Shown here piece after piece: positions 32,315-36,077 of a DNA stretch of 36,077 nucleotides. Every line of letters starts with the position of its first letter. The first letter of the stretch is position 1. The notes beneath the pieces were generated by a model. It worked only from the letters and a program-made list of their open reading frames with translations, ran no database searches and was not told the DNA's origin. This stretch comes from an uncultured Bacteroides sp. (GTDB lineage Bacteria > Bacteroidota > Bacteroidia > Bacteroidales > Bacteroidaceae), in the NCBI GenBank assembly GCA_947574505.1, contig CANPJW010000028.1:1-36077 (forward strand). The letters are read 5' to 3'. The position numbers were made by a program, and so were the translations under genes.

Positions 32315-33817
32315 ATGGCAGCAACAGATTTTATAGTAGCAATAGAACTGGGATCCTCCAAGATCACAGGTATTGCAGGAAAGAAACATGCGGACGGAAG
32401 CATACAAGTGCTGGCCCTCGCCAGCGAAAACTCTTCGGATTTTATCCGTAAGGGAGTGATTTACAATCTGGACAAAACCGCACAAAGCCTTACTTCGATT
32501 ATCAAGAAACTGGAATCGACATTAAAGGCTTCTATCGGAAAGGTCTATGTAGGTATCGGAGGACAATCTCTACGCACCATCCGTAATACGGAGGTACGTC
32601 ATCTGGAAGAAGAAACCAAAATTTCACAGGAACTGATTGACTCCATCATGGACAGCAACCGCGAAGTCCCCATCATAGACCAGGAAATACTGGAAGTGGC
32701 CCCCCAGGAATATAAAGTAGGCATCAACCTGCTGGCCGATCCTGTAGGAGTTCCCAGCGATCATATAGAAGGGCGTTTCCTTAATATCATCGCCCGCAAC
32801 AGCGTGAAGCAGAACATTGACAAATGTTTCAAACAGGCAGGAATCGAAATAGCCGACTATATCATCTCACCGTTGGCTCTGGCCAATGCCGTACTGACCA
32901 ACAGTGAAAAACGTTCGGGCTGCATGTTCATCGACTTTGGCGCAGATACGACTACTGTATCTGTCTACAAAAACAACATACTCCGCCATTTGGCAGTCAT
33001 CCCACTGGGAGGAAGCAACATCACCAAAGACATTTGCAGCCAGCAGATTGAAGAGGAAGATGCCGAAGAACTGAAAAAGAAATACGGCAATGCCTATGCC
33101 GACAAGTCGGAAGACGGAGATGACAACCCTACCTACTCGCTGGACGGGAAATGCAGTATTGAGTCACACTTACTGGAAGACATCGTAGAAGCGCGTGTCA
33201 ATGAGATACTGGCCAATGTATGGAACCAGATTGTTCTTTCGGGATATGAAGACAAACTGCTGGCAGGAGCTATCATTACCGGCGGTGCCGCCAATCTAAA
33301 GAATATGGAGGAAGCATTCAGCAACCGTACCAAAGTAGAAAAGGTAAGAATGGCCAAAGAAAGCCAGCTAAGCCTGAAAGGTGGCATGATGGAACTGAAA
33401 AAAGATGGTACATGCAATACAATCATCGCTTTGTTAGGAGCCGGGAAAGAGAACTGTTACCGCCCGGAACGTCCTATCCAAGTACCTCTCTTCGATGAAA
33501 GCGGCGAGAATGTGGAAGACAAAAGGAAAAGAGAGAAAGAAGAAGCAGCCAGAATAGCAGCGGCAGCCAAGAAAGCAGAGGAAGAGGAGAAGCTGCGAAA
33601 AGCCACTTGCGAGAGCCTGATAAGAAACGCAAAAGAGCTGAAAGAGGCAGGCAAATACAAAAATGCCTTGTCGCAACTGGCCAAAGCACGCGATCTGGGA
33701 GTGGCAGAAGCTTTGAACCAAATACGCGACCTGGAAAAAGAAATCAAGAGTTTGAAAGAAGCCAACAATCCGATCAAACGGCTGACCGACTTGTTTGGAA
33801 GGATTCTGGAAGAATAA
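32315..33817 (+). CDS. ftsA: Cell division protein FtsA with extended C-terminus
   Basis: FtsA is the actin-like ATPase that anchors FtsZ to the membrane. The ATPase core covers about residues 5-385 (IVAIELGSSKITGIAG, the SHS2 region around 85-160, FIDFGADTTTVSVYKNN, ITGGAANLKNMEEAF). At 500 residues it is some 80 longer than the E. coli protein. A charged linker at about 390-435 (Lys/Glu/Ala-rich) is followed by a helical TPR-like unit (LKEAGKYKNALSQLAKARDL, about 443-462) and a terminal amphipathic helix NPIKRLTDLFGRILEE that should bind the membrane. It lies three bases after ftsQ and 37 before ftsZ. Confidence 0.95.
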   Translation: MAATDFIVAIELGSSKITGIAGKKHADGSIQVLALASENSSDFIRKGVIYNLDKTAQSLTSIIKKLESTLKASIGKVYVGIGGQSLRTIRNTEVRHLEEETKISQELIDSIMDSNREVPIIDQEILEVAPQEYKVGINLLADPVGVPSDHIEGRFLNIIARNSVKQNIDKCFKQAGIEIADYIISPLALANAVLTNSEKRSGCMFIDFGADTTTVSVYKNNILRHLAVIPLGGSNITKDICSQQIEEEDAEELKKKYGNAYADKSEDGDDNPTYSLDGKCSIESHLLEDIVEARVNEILANVWNQIVLSGYEDKLLAGAIITGGAANLKNMEEAFSNRTKVEKVRMAKESQLSLKGGMMELKKDGTCNTIIALLGAGKENCYRPERPIQVPLFDESGENVEDKRKREKEEAARIAAAAKKAEEEEKLRKATCESLIRNAKELKEAGKYKNALSQLAKARDLGVAEALNQIRDLEKEIKSLKEANNPIKRLTDLFGRILEE

Positions 33818-33854
33818 TAACGAATTACATCACCTTAATATAATATAGAAGATT

Positions 33855-35159
33855 ATGTCTGATGAAACTATAATGCCATTCGATTTCCCGGCAGAAAACC
33901 CGACTATCATTAAAGTAATCGGTGTGGGAGGTGGCGGCGGCAATGCCGTAAATCACATGTATAAAGAAGGTATACACGATGTAACATTTGTTGTGTGCAA
34001 CACAGATAACCAGGCGTTGGCCGAATCCCCCGTTCCCGTGAAGTTGCAACTGGGAAAAGAAGGATTAGGAGCCGGAAACCGCCCGGAGCGTGCACGTGAA
34101 GCAGCCGAAGAAAGTATAGAAGACGTAAAAGGAATGTTGAACGACGGCTGTAAAATGGTATTTATCACTGCCGGAATGGGAGGAGGTACCGGAACCGGTG
34201 CGGCTCCGATCATTGCCAAGACAGCCAAAGATATGGATATCCTCACCGTAGGTATTGTCACCATTCCGTTCCTTTTTGAAGGAAACCGGAAGATTGACCA
34301 GGCGCTGGACGGCGTGGAGAAAATGAGCCAGCATGTAGATGCCCTGCTGGTGATCAACAATGAACGTCTGCGTGATATTTATTCGGACTTCAGCGTGATG
34401 AACGCTTTCGGCAAAGCGGATGACACTTTATCCATAGCAGCCAAGAGTATTGCCGAGATTATCACTATCCGCGGTACCATCAACCTGGACTTCAATGACG
34501 TGAAAACAGTACTAAAAGATGGTGGGGTAGCCATTATGAGTACGGGATACGGCAAAGGGGAAAGCCGCGTGAGCCAGGCTATCAATGATGCGCTCCATTC
34601 CCCGCTGCTGAACAACAACGATATCTTCAACTCGAAGAAGATCCTGTTCAACATCTCTTTCAGCACCAAGAGCGAGTTGATGATGGAAGAGATGAATGAG
34701 GTTCATGACTTCATGAGCAAATTCGGCAAAGACGTGGAAACCAAATGGGGGCTCTATATCGACGAGTCGCTGGAAGAACAGGTGAAGTTCACCGTACTTG
34801 CCACCGGCTTCGGCATCAAGGATGTACCGGGCATGGACAACATGATGAACAAACGCACCATCGAGGAACAAAAGAAACTGGAAGAACTGGAAGAAGAGGA
34901 ACAGCGCAAGGATGAACGTCGTGGAGATTACTACGGCAAAGACACCTTCAAGAACAGCAACAAGAAGAAACGCCATAACATTTACATCTTCAGCCTGGAG
35001 GATCTGGACAATGATGACATTATCAGTATGGTGGAAACGACCCCTACTTTCCAACGTACCAAAACTGTGTTGGAAAGTATCCAGTCTAAAGCAATAGCCG
35101 AAGAAGAGGAAACATTCAATAACGATGCCGAAAACGGCGGAATAACGATCACATTTTAA
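33855..35159 (+). CDS. ftsZ: Cell division protein FtsZ
   Basis: FtsZ is the tubulin-like GTPase that forms the division ring. The GTPase signature is GGGTGTG (residues 109-115), with the VGVGGGGGNAVNHM nucleotide loop near residue 19 and the NLDFNDVKTVL catalytic T7 loop at about residue 213. At 434 residues it has a charged linker (EEQKKLEELEEEEQRKDERR, about 335-356) and a lysine-rich patch. A segment around ETTPTFQRTK (about 394-403) may be the conserved C-terminal peptide that binds FtsA. Unlike in E. coli, it is followed by about 30 more residues, so it is not terminal. The gene closes the division part of the operon. Confidence 0.97.
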   Translation: MSDETIMPFDFPAENPTIIKVIGVGGGGGNAVNHMYKEGIHDVTFVVCNTDNQALAESPVPVKLQLGKEGLGAGNRPERAREAAEESIEDVKGMLNDGCKMVFITAGMGGGTGTGAAPIIAKTAKDMDILTVGIVTIPFLFEGNRKIDQALDGVEKMSQHVDALLVINNERLRDIYSDFSVMNAFGKADDTLSIAAKSIAEIITIRGTINLDFNDVKTVLKDGGVAIMSTGYGKGESRVSQAINDALHSPLLNNNDIFNSKKILFNISFSTKSELMMEEMNEVHDFMSKFGKDVETKWGLYIDESLEEQVKFTVLATGFGIKDVPGMDNMMNKRTIEEQKKLEELEEEEQRKDERRGDYYGKDTFKNSNKKKRHNIYIFSLEDLDNDDIISMVETTPTFQRTKTVLESIQSKAIAEEEETFNNDAENGGITITF

Positions 35160-35180
35160 CAACTAAAATAGAAAAGAACC

Positions 35181-35630
35181 ATGGATTTATTTGACGTAAT
35201 CAGCAACGATATCAAAGAGGCTATGAAAGCCAAGGACAAAGTGAAACTGGAAACTTTGCGTAATGTGAAAAAATTCTTCCTTGAAGCAAAGACAGCACCG
35301 GGCGCCAACGACACTTTGACGGATGACGCTGCATTGAAAATCATGCAGAAACTGGTAAAACAAGGGAAAGATTCAGCCGCCATTTACCAAGGTCAGGGCC
35401 GCGCCGACTTGGCTGAAGCCGAACTGGCCCAAGTGGCAGTGCTTGAAGCCTATCTGCCCAAACAAATGAGTAACGAAGAACTGGAAGCCGCTTTGAAAGA
35501 AATTATTGCAGAAGTGGGTGCCGCCGGTCCTCAGGATATGGGTAAAGTCATGGGTGTCGCCACCAAAAAGTTGGCAGGCAAAGCCGAAGGACGTGCCATC
35601 TCGGCTAAAGTGAAAGAATTACTGGGATAA
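35181..35630 (+). CDS. yqeY: GatB/YqeY domain protein
   Basis: This 149-residue protein is a stand-alone YqeY, related to the tRNA-binding tail domain of the GatB amidotransferase subunit. Visible blocks are DIKEAMKAKDKVKLETLRNVKKF, KQGKDSAAIYQGQGR, AELAQVAVLEAYLPKQMSNEELE and the C-terminal DMGKVMGVATKKLAGKAEGRAISAKVKELL. It has no amidase subunits nearby. A tRNA-linked role is assumed from the family, but its actual function is unsettled. It lies 21 bases after ftsZ and before a strong terminator, so it is probably the last gene of the dcw transcript. Confidence 0.92.
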   Translation: MDLFDVISNDIKEAMKAKDKVKLETLRNVKKFFLEAKTAPGANDTLTDDAALKIMQKLVKQGKDSAAIYQGQGRADLAEAELAQVAVLEAYLPKQMSNEELEAALKEIIAEVGAAGPQDMGKVMGVATKKLAGKAEGRAISAKVKELLG

Positions 35631-35653
35631 TACTCCGGCAATCCATATTCGAG

Positions 35654-35704
35654 AAACGAAACTTCTGCCCCGATTCATCTTTACGGGCAGAAGTTTCGTT
35701 TTTT
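35654..35704 (+). terminator. Strong intrinsic terminator after yqeY
   Basis: AAACGAAACTTCTGCCC (35654-35670) is perfectly complementary to GGGCAGAAGTTTCGTTT (35685-35701). The result is a 17-bp stem with a 14-base loop, running into a T-tract to 35704. It lies 24 bases after the yqeY stop and should end the dcw transcript. Confidence 0.95.
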
Positions 35705-36077
35705 ATAAAATCAGTGAGAAGCAAACATATGCAGTACCCTATCCAGCTTCCCGTTTATCATTCTCACTTCACCAATACCCTGGAATTCAAAGTATCCTTC
35801 AGTGTGTTCAGCCACAATAAAAATCTGATATACAACGCATAAGGCTGACAGTAGTTCCTTCAGTGCGCTGTCAGCACCTTCAGCCGCCGCAACACCCGCA
35901 CCGGACCGATATCCTTGACCATCATGCTAAAGGACAAGAATGAGTCATACAATATCGTGGTCAAAAGATTGCACCTGCTTTCCATCTTAACTTTCAAGAC
36001 AGGAAGAATACTCATTTGCTTCCTGTAAGCATTCGGCCTCGTGCGTGTTTCTCTCCAAGTTATAATAAAGTCAAAAG
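35705..36077. other. Unassigned terminal region, possible frameshifted minus-strand gene remnant
   Basis: No intact gene is seen. On the minus strand one frame is open from the window edge down to a TGA at about 35860 (74 codons, containing KQMSILPVLKVKMESRC and ILYDSFLSFSMMVKDIG). A second, overlapping frame runs about 70 codons to a stop at 35711-35713 (containing AAAEGADSALKELLSALC and GYFEFQGIGEVRM). The pair looks like one reading frame broken by a shift. I do not recognise the protein. The plus strand shows only a 37-codon frame. Confidence 0.3.

Noticed and set aside
33540..33600. Low-complexity tandem repeat in ftsA
   Set aside because: It is a Lys/Glu/Ala-rich coding linker with no exact repeat unit, so it is better described as part of FtsA.
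34512..35162. 216-codon minus-strand frame opposite ftsZ
   Set aside because: It is antisense to conserved FtsZ codons, is rich in Phe, Val and His, and has no start context or domain.

Overview
The window is a chromosomal segment from a member of the Bacteroidales, most likely Bacteroides or Phocaeicola. The assignment rests on several features: the long plant/chlamydia-type IspG, the dut–TPR lipoprotein–DUF4292–EnvC-like block, an RRM RNA-binding protein with a Gly/Arg-rich tail, promoters with a TAnnTTTG -7 box instead of sigma70 elements, and A/T-rich leaders with weak Shine-Dalgarno sequences. No database search was possible, so the species is not assigned. Most of the window is ordinary core genome. 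The accessory or decaying parts are the glycyl-radical operon, a ruined peptidase gene and several intergenic hairpin repeats.

Layout. 70-3364 (+): a two-gene anaerobic glycyl radical operon, a trans-4-hydroxy-L-proline dehydratase-like enzyme (HypD type) with its radical SAM activase. 3365-3944 (-): a badly eroded Xaa-Pro aminopeptidase (M24B) pseudogene that abuts the activase stop codon. 4073-10116 (+): rpoN, a PAP2-like membrane protein, gcvH, purE, long-form ispG and glutaminase, with two large intergenic hairpins (6649-6717 and 7268-7341). 10431-10802 (-): an RRM protein with its own promoter, leader and terminator. 11304-15720 (-): an overlapping operon dut, TPR lipoprotein, DUF4292 lipoprotein, EnvC-like factor. 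15943-17274 (+): dGTPase, divergent from dut. 17363-19185 (-): a PlsC-like O-acyltransferase plus a GNAT/hemolysin-type N-acyltransferase, the pair expected to make glycine (amino-acid) lipids.

19553-35630 (+): a nearly complete division and cell wall (dcw) cluster: mraZ, rsmH, ftsL-like, ftsI (PBP with PASTA), murE, mraY, murD, ftsW, murG, murC, ftsQ, ftsA, ftsZ, then yqeY. Genes overlap or lie within a few tens of bases, and a very strong terminator follows yqeY at 35654-35704. The enzymes run from UDP-MurNAc-L-Ala (MurC) through D-Glu (MurD) and meso-DAP (MurE, DNPR motif) to lipid I (MraY) and lipid II (MurG). FtsW/FtsI polymerise and cross-link at the septum organised by FtsZ/FtsA/FtsQ/FtsL. 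murF and ddl are not in the cluster.

The most interesting regulatory sequence lies just upstream of mraZ. It holds 10-nt phased TGGGG repeats that match the MraZ operator architecture known from other bacteria, followed by overlapping GTGTAA inverted repeats that could sequester the mraZ ribosome-binding site. I found no wholly new multi-gene system, no CRISPR array, no tRNA or rRNA gene and no intact mobile element.
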